Positions 1 through 14,484 of a stretch of DNA of 64,000 bases are shown in pieces (position 1 is the first letter of the stretch; the number at the start of each line of letters is the position of its first letter). The notes under the pieces were generated by a model, which was given only the letters and a program-made list of their open reading frames with translations, searched no databases and was not told the origin of the DNA. The stretch is from Molossus alvarezi (taxonomy: Eukaryota > Chordata > Mammalia > Chiroptera > Molossidae). Position numbers and translations under genes: made by a program. Where the stretch lies: NCBI GenBank assembly GCA_037176705.1, contig CM073908.1, positions 131,925,430 through 131,989,429 of the forward strand. The letters run 5' to 3'.

Positions 1-1064
1 TTTTTTGGTCCCTATGTCATTTATTCCTGCTCTGACCTTTACTATTTCCCTCTTACGTGCTCTGGTTTTTTTTGTTTGTTTGTTTGTTTGTTTGCTTTCT
101 AATTCTTTAAGTTGTGAGGTAAGACAGTCAATTAGAATTTTTTCTTGTTTCTTGAGGTAGGCCTGTAGTGCTATGAACTTCCCTCTCAGAACTGCTTTTG
201 CTGCATCCCATAGATTTTGTGTTGTTGTGTGTTCATTTTCATTGGTTTCCGGGAGGTCTTTAATTTCTTCCTTAATCTCCTCGGTAACCCATTCATTGTT
301 TAATAACGTGCTATTTTTCCTCCATGTGTTCAAATGTCTTTGCATGTTTTTCTTGCAATTGATTTCTAGTTTCATGCCATTGTCATCTGAGAATATGCTT
401 AATATCATTTCAATCTTCTTGAACTTGTAGAGATTTAGTTTGTGTCCTATCATGTGGTCTATCTTTGAGAATGTCCCCTGTGCACTTCAGAAGAATGTGA
501 ATTCTGCGGTTTTAGGGTGTAATTCTCTGTAGATATGTACTAAATCCATTTGGTCTAGTGCTTCATTTAGAATCTGTGTTTCCTGGCTAATTTTTTATCT
601 AGAGGATCTATGCAGTAGTATCAATGGGGTGTTGAAGTCTCCTGCTATGATTGTATTGCTGTTGATTTCTCCTTGGAAGTCCTCCAGATGATTTTTAATA
701 TATTTTGTGCTCCTGTATTGGGTGCATATATGTTTATCAAGGTTATATCTTCTGCTGGATAGATCTTTTCAATATTATGTAGTGGCCTTCTTTGTCTCTA
801 ATTATGGTCTTCATTTTGAAATCTATATTATCAGATAGAGTATTGCTACCTTAGCTATTTTTTGCTTTCCGTTTGCTTGGAAATTTTTTTCCCTCCCTTC
901 ACTTTCAACCTATGTGAGTCTTTTGTTGTGAGGTGGGTCTCTTGTAAGGAACATATAGATGAGTCATGCTTTCTTATCCAATCAGCTACTCTGTGTCTTT
1001 TTATGGGAGCATTCAGTCCATTTACATTTAAGGTGATTATTGATATGTACTTGTTTATTGCCAT
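1..1064 (-). pseudogene. L1a ORF2, endonuclease part, broken and cut by the window edge
   Basis: The frame starting at 1064 reads MAINKYISIITLNVNGLNAP, the start of the L1 apurinic-type endonuclease. It runs 69 residues, to a stop that follows a frameshift near 855. Further endonuclease sequence is recognisable to about 180 in shifted frames. The catalytic SDH motif reads SDD (near 385-400), because the histidine codon is replaced by GAC. L1b has the same change. The RT domain is outside the window. Confidence 0.9.
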
Positions 1065-1109
1065 TTTTGTTTAGGTTGGTTCTATTTTTCTTCCTATTTC
1101 TTCTACTAA

Positions 1110-1988
1110 TTACAGCAGTCCTTTTAACATTTCTTGCAGTGCTGGTTTGGTGCTAATGTATTCCCTTAGCCTTTTTTGTCTGGGAAGCTCTTTATTTGAC
1201 CTTCTATTTTGAATGATAGCCTTGCTGGGTAGAGTAGTCTTGGATTCAGATCCTTGTTTTTCATGACCTTGATTACTTCATGCCATTCCCTTCTGCCCTG
1301 TAGCGTTTCTTGTGAGAAGTCAGTTGAGAGCCTAATGGGGTTTCCTTTGTAGGTAACCTGTTCCTTATCTCTTGCTGCTTTTAGGATTCTCTTTGTCTTT
1401 AATTTTTGAATTTTAATTACTATGTGTCTTGGTGTGGGCCTGTTTAGGTTCTTCTTACTTGGGACTCTCTGTGCTTCTTGAACTTGAATGCATTCCTTCT
1501 TCATCAAGTTAGGGAAGTTTTCTGTCATTATTTATTTGAATATATTCTCTATCCCTTGTTCATTTTCTTCTTCTTCGGGGACTCCTATGATGCAAATGTT
1601 ATTATGTATCCAGTTGTGCCACAGTTCTCTTAAGCTGTCTTCCTATTTTTTAATCGTTTTTTCCTTTTGGTTTTCTGATTGGTTGATTTTTTTCTACCCT
1701 GTCTTCTAATTCACTGATATGGTCCTCAGCTTCCCCTACTCTGCTCTTTAGACCTTCCAATGTGTTCTTTATTTTTGATGTGTCACTCTTGATCACTTCT
1801 TGGTGGTGTTTAATTTCCAATTGGTTTATTTTCAGCATCTCTATGTCCTTATTCATGTTGTTGAGCTTCCTCAAGATCATGGCTCTGAATTCTAGCTCTG
1901 TTAACTTGCCTTACTGCTCCACATTGATATCATCTTTGGTGGAGGTGTCTAGTTCTTTCATTTGGCTTTCGTTTCTGTGTTTCACCAT
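1110..1988 (-). pseudogene. L1a ORF1 (RNA-binding chaperone), broken
   Basis: ORF1p is the trimeric L1 RNA-binding protein with an N-terminal coiled coil, an RRM and a C-terminal domain. The start codon at 1988 opens the family N-terminus (MVKHRN). The coiled-coil part is visible at 1650-1880 (MILRKLNNMNKDIEMLK). The RRM and C-terminal part are visible at 1166-1528 in another frame (MTENFPNLMKKECIQVQEAQ and REWHEVIKVMKNKDLNPRLL). There is a premature stop after INVEQ near the N-terminus and at least one frameshift between 1528 and 1650. The expected length would be about 292 residues. Not functional. Confidence 0.9.
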
Positions 1989-2818
1989 TTTGGCTATCAC
2001 AGTGGGCTTTGGATCCTGCCAAGTTTTTTCTGTGGGTATTGGTGTTCTCCTCCCTGTGGCTCACTCTCCTGGGTTTAGATGAGCGAGGGTGAACCCATGT
2101 TAAACACCACTGTCAAGTCTTACTTTCCTGTTTAGAGTTACTAGCCCAGGAATGGTACTGTTATCCTCTAGCTCTTTGCCTGGAGACTAGCAGTCCAGGT
2201 TACTTGAAGAGTTTTGGGTTATTCGTTGATTGAAAAAATCCCTCAGGTGCTCAGCATAAGGGGATTTCCCAAGGGAGGGGCATATGCTGGTTGCTAGTAA
2301 GCCTCAATTTGCATTTCAATGGCCACCAGGTGGGGTTGAATCACCGAGGGAGGGGCTGCTGCATCTCCCCAGGGCCCTGAGGAGGAGTAAGATGACCCCA
2401 ATTCTGCGTGGCTGCACTCAGCAAAAGCCCTGAGCACCCTCCAAATCCCCAGTGTCCCCACACAGTTCCAGTCCAGTCTGCCCTCCCTCTGCCAGAGCCC
2501 AAGGTGAGTGGCTGTGACTATTTTAGCCTCTGTCCTGGCTTTGTGCTGTGGAGCCGCATGGGAGTTTAACCCAAGGGCGCTGCTCACAGCTAAGGCCACT
2601 GCCGAGCTGCCGACCATGGGCTCCCAGCCCCCGTCTAGCACCTTCACAATCCTACCAGGATCAAGTCAGTGTCCCTGGTTATATAGTCCTCGCAAGCTGC
2701 TTTTCTGTTGGTTTTTCCCATCGATTTGTCTGTGTTTTGTTTTAGTTGTAATTCCAGTTTGATCCTGGGAGATGGTCTGTGTAGCTTCCATTCACTGTGC
2801 CGCCATTTTGGAATCTCC
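1989..2818 (-). promoter_or_regulatory. L1a 5'UTR with probable internal promoter and YY1-like site
   Basis: This is the GC-richer segment upstream of the L1a ORF1 start codon. It aligns by eye along its length with the L1b 5'UTR at 3812-4637, with scattered substitutions. A YY1-type core (AAAATGGCGGC) lies at 2799-2809, about ten bases inside the 5' end. Human L1 has a YY1 site in the corresponding position that helps set the transcription start. Promoter activity here is inferred from that family knowledge. Confidence 0.6.
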
Positions 2819-3405
2819 ATTTTTTTAAAATTAAAGGTAATTTTAAGAAAATGTTAACACACATGAAGACCAATCCTCCAAGCAAAGCTCATGGTCAGAA
2901 AAATTAGAAATGGTGAAGCAATGCAAATTCCTATTTAATGTAAGACTGCAGTATTATGTTCTCATGTTACTTGGTTTTATAGCTGGGTCCAAAATGGAAC
3001 AAAATTTCTCCACATGAAGCTCCCTTCCTAAAAAAATTTTTGCAAACAATTTTAAATGAAATATTTTAGGATTTACAGTTTTATGTAAAATCTCTTCCCA
3101 ATCATCAAAACTAAGAATTCATTTATTTTAGAGTATGACTTATCTTCTATGTTATTTACATAAGGACTTAAGCACAAGATTGGTAACTATTTATGCTAAA
3201 ATGCCACATGTGATGCCAAACTGCTTCTTATCTATGCATCAAGAGGCAAAGCAAATATTTATGGACCTATTAGAAAAATCTGTTAACCTTTTGCTTTCTT
3301 CACATTTTCTAAATTCATCAACTGTAATTCTCATTTTTTGCCATGAAGTATCTAGCCATGTTTTCACAATTTATACTGCCTTGAAAATATAGTTAAAACA
3401 AAATA
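2819..3405. other. Unique spacer between two divergent L1 elements
   Basis: AT-rich non-coding sequence with no recognised repeat, splice structure or long reading frame. It forms most of the loop between the two facing L1 5' ends. Confidence 0.5.
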
Positions 3406-3545
3406 AACTTACTGAGCACATACTATGTGCCAGGTATTGTGTAAAGTATTTTACACAGCTTTTCTCATTGAATCTTCAAAGCAATTCTGCAAGTATTGTT
3501 ATATTGCTCTCCCATTTTATACATTTTTAAAGGGTGCTTAAACAG
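3406..3545 (-). repeat. MIR SINE fragment
   Basis: The plus strand reads ACTGAGCACATACTATGTGC, then TTTACACAGCTTTTCTCATTG and a CCCATTTTA tail. This is the reverse complement of the MIR core and 3' part. It is heavily diverged, as expected for an old mammalian SINE. Confidence 0.8.
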
Positions 3546-3800
3546 GTATAATTCCTCACTACAAGGAATCAGGGATTCTGGGAGAAATGGATGATCCAGG
3601 GCTGAGGAAGGTAAAGTACAACGTGAATATCATGGGGGAGAGGGGCAAGAAAATCAAGAAGCACCCAAAAATTAAAAAAAAAAAAAAAAAAAAAACACGA
3701 GAAGCAGATTAAATGGGCTCCTACTAGTAAAACCGGGACAATTTGGCCATCAAAATAATGACAGTGATGGTTTGTAACACAAATGAATTTTATGATTAAG
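3546..3800. other. Unique flank with a poly(A) tract
   Basis: Non-coding sequence containing about 23 consecutive A residues at 3670-3693. The tract may be the tail of an old retro-insertion, but no body was recognised upstream of it. Confidence 0.4.
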
Positions 3801-3811
3801 AGAACCATGAG
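3801..3811. repeat. 5' target-site duplication of L1b
   Basis: AGAACCATGAG directly precedes the L1b 5' end. The same bases recur after the L1b poly(A) at 9660-9670, and a third time after the adjacent SINE at 9950-9960. Confidence 0.9.
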
Positions 3812-4637
3812 GAGATTCAAAAATGGCGGCAGAGTGAACGGAAGCTACACAGACCGTCTCCCAGAAGCAAACTGGAATTACAACTATAACAAAGACAAAT
3901 CGACGGGAAAAACAAACAGAAAAGCAGCTTGCAAGAACCATATAACCAGGGACACTAACTCGATCCTGGTAGGCTTGCGAAGGCGTGAGACGGGGGCTGG
4001 GAGCCCATGGTCAGTAGCTCGGTAGCGGCCTTAGCTGGGAGCAATGCCCTCGGGTTACACTCCCAAGCGGCTGCACAGCACAGAGCCAGGACAGACACTA
4101 AAACAACCAGAGCCACTCACCTTGGGCTTCGGCAGAGGGAGGGCAGACTGGATTGGACCTGTGTCGGGACACTGAGGATTTGGAGGGCACTCAGAACTTT
4201 CGCTGAGTTGCTGCCATGCAGGACGCTGGCCATATTGCTCCTTCCCAGGGCTCTGGGGAAAGGCAGCAGCCCCTCCCTCGGAGATCCAACCCCACCCTGT
4301 GGGCCATTTAAGTGCTAATTGAAGCTCATTAACAACCAGGATCTGCCCCACCCTTGTGAAATCGTGTTATGCTGAGCACCAGAGGGAGTTTTTCAATCAA
4401 CTGACAACCCAAAACCCATCAAGTAACCTCAACTGCTAGCCTCCAGGCAAAAAGCTAGGGGATAACAGTACCTTTCCTGGGCAGGCAACTTTAACCAGGA
4501 AAGTAAGACTTGTCAGTGGTGTTTAACTTGGGTCCTTCTTCCCTCATCTAAACCCAGGAGAGGGAGCCACAAACCACAGAACACCAACACCCACAGGGAA
4601 AACTTGACAGGCTCCAAAGGCCACTGTAATAGACAAA
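3812..4637 (+). promoter_or_regulatory. L1b 5'UTR with probable internal promoter and YY1-like site
   Basis: The leader runs from GGAGATTCAAAAATGGCGGC to the ORF1 start codon. A YY1-type core (AAAATGGCGGC) lies at 3820-3830. The leader is GC-rich relative to the surrounding DNA and lacks the 30-bp tandem units seen in L1e. Short open frames exist in it but none resembles a known protein. Confidence 0.6.
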
Positions 4638-5518
4638 ATGGTGAAACACAGAAACAGAAGCCAAATGAAAGAACAAGAGACCTACACCGAAGATGAGATC
4701 AATGTGGAGCAGTTAAGCATGTTAACAGAGCTAGAATTCAGAGCCATGATCTTGAGAAAGCTCAACAGAATGAGTAAGGACATAGATATGCTGAAAATAA
4801 GCCAATTGGAATTTAAAAACCACCAAGAAGAGATAAAAAAATGACATATCAGAAATAAAAAACACATTGGAAGGTTTAAAAAGCAGAGTAGAGGAAGCTG
4901 AGGACCGGATCAGTGAATTAGAAGACAGGGTAGAAAAAATCAACCAATCAGAAAAACAAAAGGGAAAAACGATTAAAAAATAGGAAGACAGCTTAAGAGA
5001 ACTGTGGGACAACTGGAAACATAATAATATTCACATCATAGGAGTCCCAGAAGAAGAAGAAAACGAGCAAGGGATAGAGAATATATTCAAAAAAAATAGT
5101 GACAGAAAACTTCCCTAATTTGGTGAAGGAAGAAGGCATTCAAGTTCAAGAAGCACAGAGAGTCCCAAGTAAGAAGAACCTAAACAGGCCCACACCAAGA
5201 CACATAGTAATTAAAATTCCAAAAATTAAAGACAAAGAGAATCCTAAAAGCAGCAAGAGATAAGGAACAGGTTACCTACAAAGGAAACCCCATTAGGCTC
5301 TCAGCTGACTTCTCACAAGAAACGCTACAGGGCAGAAGGGAATGGCATGAAGTAATCAAGGTCATGAAAAACAAGGATCTGAATCCAAGACTACTCTACC
5401 CAGCAAGGCTATCATTCAAAATAGAAGGTCAAATAAAGAGCTTCCCAGACAAAAAAGGCTAAGGGAATACATTAGCACCAAACCAGCACTGCAAGAAATG
5501 TTAAAAGGACTGCTGTAA
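4638..5518 (+). pseudogene. L1b ORF1 (RNA-binding chaperone), broken
   Basis: The frame opens with MVKHRNRSQMKEQETYTEDE and continues into the coiled coil (MILRKLNRMSKDIDMLKISQ). A frameshift at an A-run near 4840 truncates it after 68 residues. Homology then continues in other frames through the RRM and C-terminal domain to the family end (ALQEMLKGLL, stop at 5516-5518). The total of 881 bases is not a multiple of three, which confirms net frame loss. Not functional. Confidence 0.9.
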
Positions 5519-5563
5519 TTAGTAGAAGAAATAGGAAGAAAAATAGAACCAAACTAAACAAAA

Positions 5564-9384
<3,821 letters not shown>

Positions 9385-9600
9385 TAAACATAACAGTATG
9401 AGGAATAGGGTAGACCCAGAAACATGGAAGTAGGGCACAGACTGACAACCCTCAGAAGAGGGGGTGGTGGGGGGTGGGAAGAGGTAAACCACAGAACTTA
9501 TATGCATGTATACATAACCAATAGACATGGACAACAAAGCCGGGGACGGGGCGGGTGTGGGGTGGGGAGGGGGGTGCCAATCGGGTAAAAAAGGAGAAAC
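9385..9600 (+). other. L1b 3'UTR with G-rich tract
   Basis: The tract has runs of three or more G at about 9460-9478 and 9540-9574 (for example GGGGACGGGGCGGG). These are followed by CCAATCGGGTAAAAAAGGAG and the A-rich tail. G-rich, quadruplex-prone 3'UTRs are a known conserved property of mammalian L1s. The C-rich complement marks the 3' ends of the minus-strand L1 copies in this window. Confidence 0.75.
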
Positions 9601-9672
9601 ATCTGTAACAAAAATAAATAAATAAATAAATTTTAAAAATAAAGAAAAATAAAAAAAAAAGAACCATGAGTT

Positions 9673-9835
9673 TTCCCTGGCTGGTTTGGCTCAGCAGTTA
9701 GAGAGTTTCGGCCCATGAACCAAACAGTTATGGGTTTGATTCTGGTCAAGGGCACATACCTCTGTTGAGGTTCGATCCCCAGCCCTGGTTGAGGTCCTGA
9801 GGAAGGTAATCAGTCATTGTGTCCCTCTCACATCG

Positions 9836-9882
<47 letters not shown>

Positions 9883-9946
9883 CCTCCCACTCTGTCTGAA
9901 AATAAATGGAAAAATATCCTTGGATGAGGATTAAAAAAGAAGAAGA
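9673..9946 (+). mobile_element. VES SINE inserted at the L1b 3' junction
   Basis: A tRNA-derived head (CCCTGGCTGGTTTGGCTCAG; B-box region GGGTTTGATTCTGG), a (TC)n block near 9839-9877, the usual GGATGAGGATT tail and an A-rich end. It is flanked by a 17-bp duplication AAAAAGAACCATGAGTT (9656-9672 and 9946-9962). That duplication includes the L1b tail and target site, so this copy arrived after L1b. Confidence 0.93.
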
Positions 9947-9962
9947 AAAAGAACCATGAGTT

Positions 9963-10802
9963 AACATCGAGACAAATGATATAGGTAAATAGATAAGTAG
10001 ACATGTATGTATGCATGAATACATACATAGAGAGGGTAGAGAGAAAGCTCTTCATAGTAGAATGCCAAATAATATAAAAGCAATGATAGTTAGAAAAATC
10101 ACCATTTTTCAACCTCTATAGAAATATTTATTCAGATGAGAATTATTAGAGAGTAGAAAATCATCTGGTGAAAGTTTGTTGGGGGAAAGAATGTTTATAT
10201 AATATTTTTCCATAGATAGCTTGTTAATTACAAAGGAAAATGTATACCTTTATAGTGGAGAAGTCTTCTGTATAACACCTTAGCCAAGAAATACAAGTTA
10301 ACACCACCAAAATGAAGCCAGCTGACTTCAAGTGCCTCCAGGTACATGCACTGAGCAGGACACAGCATCGCTTATGTAGTATTGTTGCCAAGAATGCATG
10401 CCCTGAGTCAAATCATTAAAAACTTTAATACAAAATGGGTGACAGTCCATAAAACAATTGGCCTAGACCTTTTAAAAATAACAATGACATAAAGACCAAA
10501 ACAAGACAAAACAAAAAAAGGCAAAAGTCAAGAGACTCAGTTCTAGGTCAAAAGCCTAAACAAACATGATATTTATAGCAATATAACATTCAATATAATA
10601 TCCTGGATTGGATTCTGCACCCGAAAATGAAAATGGTTATAAAGAACACTTTGGGAGGAAATTGGTTATATTTAAATTAAGATTGTATATTAGATAATTG
10701 TATCAATCAAATGTTCTAAATTTGATAATTGACTATATAGGAGATCATTCTTATTCTTAGAAAGTACATGATGAAGCAGTTGGGGTGAAGGATCATTATG
10801 TC
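9963..10802. other. Unique non-coding sequence
   Basis: AT-rich, with a short imperfect tetranucleotide run (ATGTATGTATGCATGAATACATAC, part of 10001-10026). No gene or clear repeat was recognised. Confidence 0.4.
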
Positions 10803-10817
10803 AAAAACTCACTCTTA

Positions 10818-11035
10818 GCCCAGCCAGTGTGGCTCAGTGGTTGAGTGTTGATCCATGCACCAAGAGGTCACCGATTCAATTAATTTCCAGTCAGGGCACA
10901 TGCCCGGGTTGTGGGCCCAATCCCCAATGGGGGCATGCAGGAGGTGGCCAGTTGGTGTTCTCTCTCATCAATGTTTCTATCTCTCCCTTTCCCTTGCTCT
11001 CTCTCTAAAATCAATAAAGAAAAAAAATTAATAAA
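10818..11035 (+). mobile_element. VES SINE
   Basis: The head is GCCCAGCCAGTGTGGCTCAG, followed by the VES middle and an AATCAATAAAGAAAAAAAA tail. A 15-bp target-site duplication AAAAACTCACTCTTA lies at 10803-10817 and 11036-11050. It is a more diverged subtype than the copies near 37 kb. Confidence 0.93.
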
Positions 11036-11059
11036 AAAAACTCACTCTTAAATGGTTAC

Positions 11060-11235
11060 AATAATAACAATAGAGATAATACATACTTAAGAGTATGAGT
11101 AAATGCAAATATAGCAAAGTATTCATAGTTGGTCAATCCAGGTGAAGAATATAACTGTGCTTACTGTATTTTTCTTTCACCCTTTCTCTAGATTTAACAT
11201 TTTTCAGAATAAAAAATTGGGGGAAAAAAGAGGTT
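11060..11235 (+). repeat. Old L1 (L1M-type) 3'-end fragment
   Basis: The stretch from GGTGAAGAATATAACTG through CTATTTT-like and TAGATTTAACATTTTTCAG to AATAAAAAATTGGG resembles the 3' terminus of ancient L1M elements. No ORF remains. Confidence 0.6.
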
Positions 11236-11342
11236 GAGCACCTTGCCAAAGACACACGATCAAGTGACTGGTGACACTGAGATTGAAATCCAGACATTCT
11301 GTTTGTAAAACCAATCAGAGCTCTTGACTACACCTCATTATG
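11236..11342 (-). repeat. MIR SINE fragment
   Basis: AGGTTGAGCACCTTGCCAAA and the following GATTGAAATCCAGAC match the reverse complement of the MIR body. Confidence 0.75.
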
Positions 11343-11467
11343 GCAGCAGTCAGAGTGATCACTTCAAAATGCCATTCTGCTCAAAATCTTCCCATGGCTT
11401 CCCATTTCACTCAGGGTGAAAGCTAACATCTTTATTTACAATAGCTTACACAGCTCTGGACAACTTT
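11343..11467 (+). repeat. L2 LINE 3' fragment, first part
   Basis: CTTCCCATGGCTTCCCATTT and the text around it match the L2 3' region. The L2 continues at 11598 after a MER5A-like insertion. Confidence 0.7.
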
Positions 11468-11597
11468 TACTCAGAATGTGGTCTGCAGACATATAAGAGG
11501 TTAGAAATGCAGAATCCCAGACCCCACTGAATCCAAATCCACATTTCAATAACATCCCCAGAAGATTCATGTGTACATTAAATCTTGAGAAGGGCTA
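11468..11597 (-). mobile_element. MER5A-like hAT DNA transposon remnant
   Basis: The plus strand reads GTGGTCTGCAGACATATAAG, TTAGAAATGCAGAATCCCAG and CCCCAGAAGATTCATGTG. This is the reverse complement of the MER5A consensus as I know it. It splits the L2 fragment, so it is younger than that L2. Confidence 0.75.
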
Positions 11598-12111
11598 CCT
11601 CCGTATCTTGGCTTCAGTACTAACTCTGACTTCATCTACCTGTTTTCCTCTTTCTCACTCTGTTCCAGCTATATTGGCCTCCTTGAATTTCTTGAGCATC
11701 CCACATATGATAGCACCTCAGGGTCTTTGCACTTGCTGTGTCTTCTGCCTGCAGTAAACTTGCTATGGGATATCTACCTGGCTCAGTTGCCCTAATTCAC
11801 TCAGGACCCTTCTCAAATATTACCAAATCAAAAAGGCTTTCCTGATATCAGATCTCAACAGCTCCGTATTCCCTCAGGAATTCATATACTATTTACCTGC
11901 TTCCTTTTCTCCAAATCCCTTATTAACCACCTGGCACACCATGTCTATGCTTATTAACCTGTTCATTGTCTTTGTTCTACTATGCCCCTGTAAATTCCAC
12001 AAAAGCTGGAGACTGTTTTGTTCTTTGTTTTATCCCTAGTACCTAGAATAGTACCAGACCCATGTTATTACTCAATAAATACTCATTCAATGAAGTTATG
12101 AACAAATTATC
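11598..12111 (+). repeat. L2 LINE 3' fragment, second part
   Basis: CTCAGGGTCTTTGCACTTGC, CTTCTCAAATATTACC and ACTCAATAAATACTCATTCA are L2 3'-end landmarks in the correct order. The fragment ends at the L2 terminal AATAAATA motif. Confidence 0.85.
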
Positions 12112-12258
12112 TGTAATTCTCACACCAGCCTTCTAATTGTCCACATATTAGTATAGAGAAAAAGAGGTTCAGACAAGTCAAGGAACTTTCCCAGGGTTAT
12201 GCAACTTAAAATTGGTATCTAAGTCCAAATTCTCTCTGCAACTGTTTTACCACTTAAA
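12112..12258 (-). repeat. MIR SINE fragment
   Basis: TAATTCTCACACCAGCC through AAGAGGTTCAGACAAGTCAA to GTCCAAATTCTCTCTGC matches an inverted MIR. Confidence 0.7.
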
Positions 12259-12825
12259 TTGGTCTAAGAAAGAGCTCAACCTACAGAGTCACTGAATTGC
12301 CCGAGGAGGAAGATTAATCTTTACCATTACATGGCCCTTTACAAATAGAATTCTCACATATGATTTTTTTTTTTATTCTTACTATTTTCCACAAAGGAAT
12401 ATGAACCTTTCAGCAGCCATGTGTAGCAGGTTAGTACAATGGGATTAGCCTGTTGGCCAGATAAGAGTCGCCTCTTGATCAAGAGACAGGGAGTTGAATG
12501 CCAATGACCACCTTACACATTGTATATGGGCATTATGAAGTCACTGATCCCTCTTAAATGTGTTTCTGCAGCTCTGATGTGGGCACTAGCTTTCTTTGGT
12601 TCAGTATCTGTGCTGCATCAGTCAGTACGTACATCTATGTACTTCACCCTCACTCTCTTCGTGTCCTTACTGTTCTATCACCCAGAAATGTATTTCATTT
12701 GATTTTAAGCTCAATGACCCAAACTCTAGAAATGCATTTTGGTTAATGATTTCATTTAAAGCATCTGACAGAAATGCATGCATACAAATCAAGGCATTCG
12801 TCCTCTCCTGAGAGGTCGGTGGATC
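12259..12825. other. Unique non-coding sequence
   Basis: No recognised repeat. The short overlapping open frames at 12520-12811 lack homology that I recognise and have no splice context. Confidence 0.4.
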
Positions 12826-12985
12826 TCAAAATTTACTGAACTTTAAAAGCACTAGGGGAGTTTTTAAAATATGTACTGGTGCCTGGGCCCCAGCACATAG
12901 AGGTTCTTATCTAAATGATTTGGGATGAGTCCCAAGCATCTGTATTTTGTAAAAGACCTCAAGTAATTGTAATGACTAGCCAGTT
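12826..12985 (+). mobile_element. MER5A/B-like hAT DNA transposon remnant
   Basis: TCTCAAAATTTACTGAACTT, GCCTGGGCCCCAGCACATAG and CCAAGCATCTGTATTTTG follow the MER5 plus-strand consensus. Confidence 0.75.
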
Positions 12986-13044
12986 TTTATTCATTTGAAG
13001 AGTTTATTCACTTAGAAATTATTAAAATAATTTTATATGCCTAA

Positions 13045-13222
13045 CACTTGGTTCTAAAGTTTACTGTGTGACTTTGGGAAAGTTATCTTAACATCTATAA
13101 GGTACAGGTATGTCATCTGTAAAATGGAAAAAATAATGCCTCTTGGGAAATTTGTGAGGATTAGATGTGAAAATATCTGGTATAGAGCCAGACCAGTGGT
13201 AAGACACTCAGTAAACAACAGT
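13045..13222 (+). repeat. MIR SINE fragment
   Basis: GTGTGACTTTGGGAAAGTTA, CATCTGTAAAATGG and GTGAGGATTAGATG are MIR core landmarks in order. Confidence 0.85.
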
Positions 13223-13278
13223 TTCTATGATTAGCCAGTTTTAAGAACCATTCCAAGACCTCAAGAAAATAGAGAAGG

Positions 13279-13316
13279 GTGTGTGTGTGCCACACACACA
13301 CACACACACACACACA
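13279..13316. repeat. (TG)n/(CA)n back-to-back microsatellite
   Basis: About 11 bases of TG repeat are followed directly by about 27 bases of CA repeat, meeting at GTGCCAC. The two arms are complementary and can fold as a short hairpin. Confidence 0.9.
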
Positions 13317-13979
13317 ATAGCATCTCAGTCTGCAGCAGCTGTGGCTCCAATAGAGAAATATACCAAGCAGATGAGAAAAGGAAGCACAAGTTACTGAACT
13401 GACCCTCAAGAAACAGCATGGACTTGACTCAATGACTATCAAAAGTGAATGAGGTGGAGTCCATTTACACTATTGATTTAACTGCTCACTGAGCTGTATT
13501 TCTTTATTTGCTTTCAGTCTGTTTTCAGTATCAGGCAGGTCCCATAGAGAGACATCTAGCAACCTTGGACACATCAACAATCTTGATTCACCTTCAAGAA
13601 ACACTATTTAGAAGACACAAGAAAGTGTAGTTTTGTTACATGGGGTCCATTGGCAACCCAAGTCATTACTTCACCTTAGAAGAAATTAGGCAGATTTCAA
13701 GAATGGGTATTTTTTACAGCACATCCTCATTTGTCAAAACTGAATGAAATGACATTTGTTTGCAATTGTCAAGCATGATCAAAGTAAGAGTTTTCTTCAT
13801 GTGGTGAGCTGCTATCTAGTAGGCTCCCTACCCTACTAAATAACAGAGAGATAATTCCTGTAACGAAAAATGCCTCACCCTATTTCTTAATGCTTTAGAT
13901 ATGTATTTTGCTCACACCAAAACAAAATCAATTTTTGAAAACTTTATTCAACTTCATGGTATAAGAAGTACTTGATATG
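13317..13979. other. Unique non-coding sequence
   Basis: No long reading frame, RNA gene or recognised repeat. Confidence 0.4.
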
Positions 13980-14295
13980 CCACTGCTCCCCATTACTCCT
14001 GCTCCTTACCACAAACCCACCAGTCTCTATTTACATAACTCTTCCTTCCAGTTCAAATCCCATTTCCCCACAAGAAGCTATCCTGAGCACTGTAATCCAC
14101 AAGCAATCTTTCTTTCTGCTTTATCACTTCATGATTCATTTGTACCTGGGTATGAAGTATCATTTTCACCTGAGCTCTGCTCATCTTGAGGAGAAAAGTT
14201 ATATCTTATGTTACTTTGTATTTTTCTCATAGACCATGCTCACAATATACATAACACCTGGTAGGTGTTCAATAAATGTAAGTTAATTTGTTACT
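13980..14295 (+). repeat. L2 LINE 3' fragment
   Basis: CAAATCCCATTTCCCCACAAGAAGCT and GGTAGGTGTTCAATAAATG match the L2 3' region and terminus. Confidence 0.65.
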
Positions 14296-14484
14296 CAAAT
14301 TCTTATTCAATTTGTTAAAATTAATTTTTCTTCCTAATCATTTGAAATATATTTAAGCTGTTGCTTAATATATTTAGAAAATCCTAGCACCCTGGGACCA
14401 TTGAATAACATAAGTTTAGAGCAATGTAATTTTTTAAATGTCAAATCAAATACCATTTTAGGCTTTTCTCTAAACACATTCAAC

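Larger units (their letters stand above)
1..2818 (-). mobile_element. L1a: 5' part of a minus-strand L1 LINE, continuing past the window start
   Basis: Read on the minus strand this is a 5'UTR (2818 to 1989), ORF1 (1988 to 1110), a short spacer and the start of ORF2 (from 1064). Base 1 falls in the linker between the endonuclease and reverse transcriptase domains of ORF2, so the rest lies outside. The 5' terminus (GGAGATTCCAAAATGGCGGC on the minus strand) is nearly the same as that of L1b, so this copy probably has a complete 5' end. A (TTTG)n run at about 69-94 has expanded inside ORF2. Both ORFs are broken. The 3' target-site duplication cannot be checked. Confidence 0.95.

Noticed and set aside
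2294..2762. Overlapping open frames of 65-117 residues on both strands in the L1a 5'UTR
   Set aside because: The stretch is an L1 leader with high GC, where long chance frames are common. No conserved counterpart stays open in L1b.
9839..9877. Repeated TC arrays across the window as a possible CRISPR or satellite array
   Set aside because: They are the CT-rich 3' region of individual VES SINEs or simple microsatellites. There is no repeat-spacer structure.
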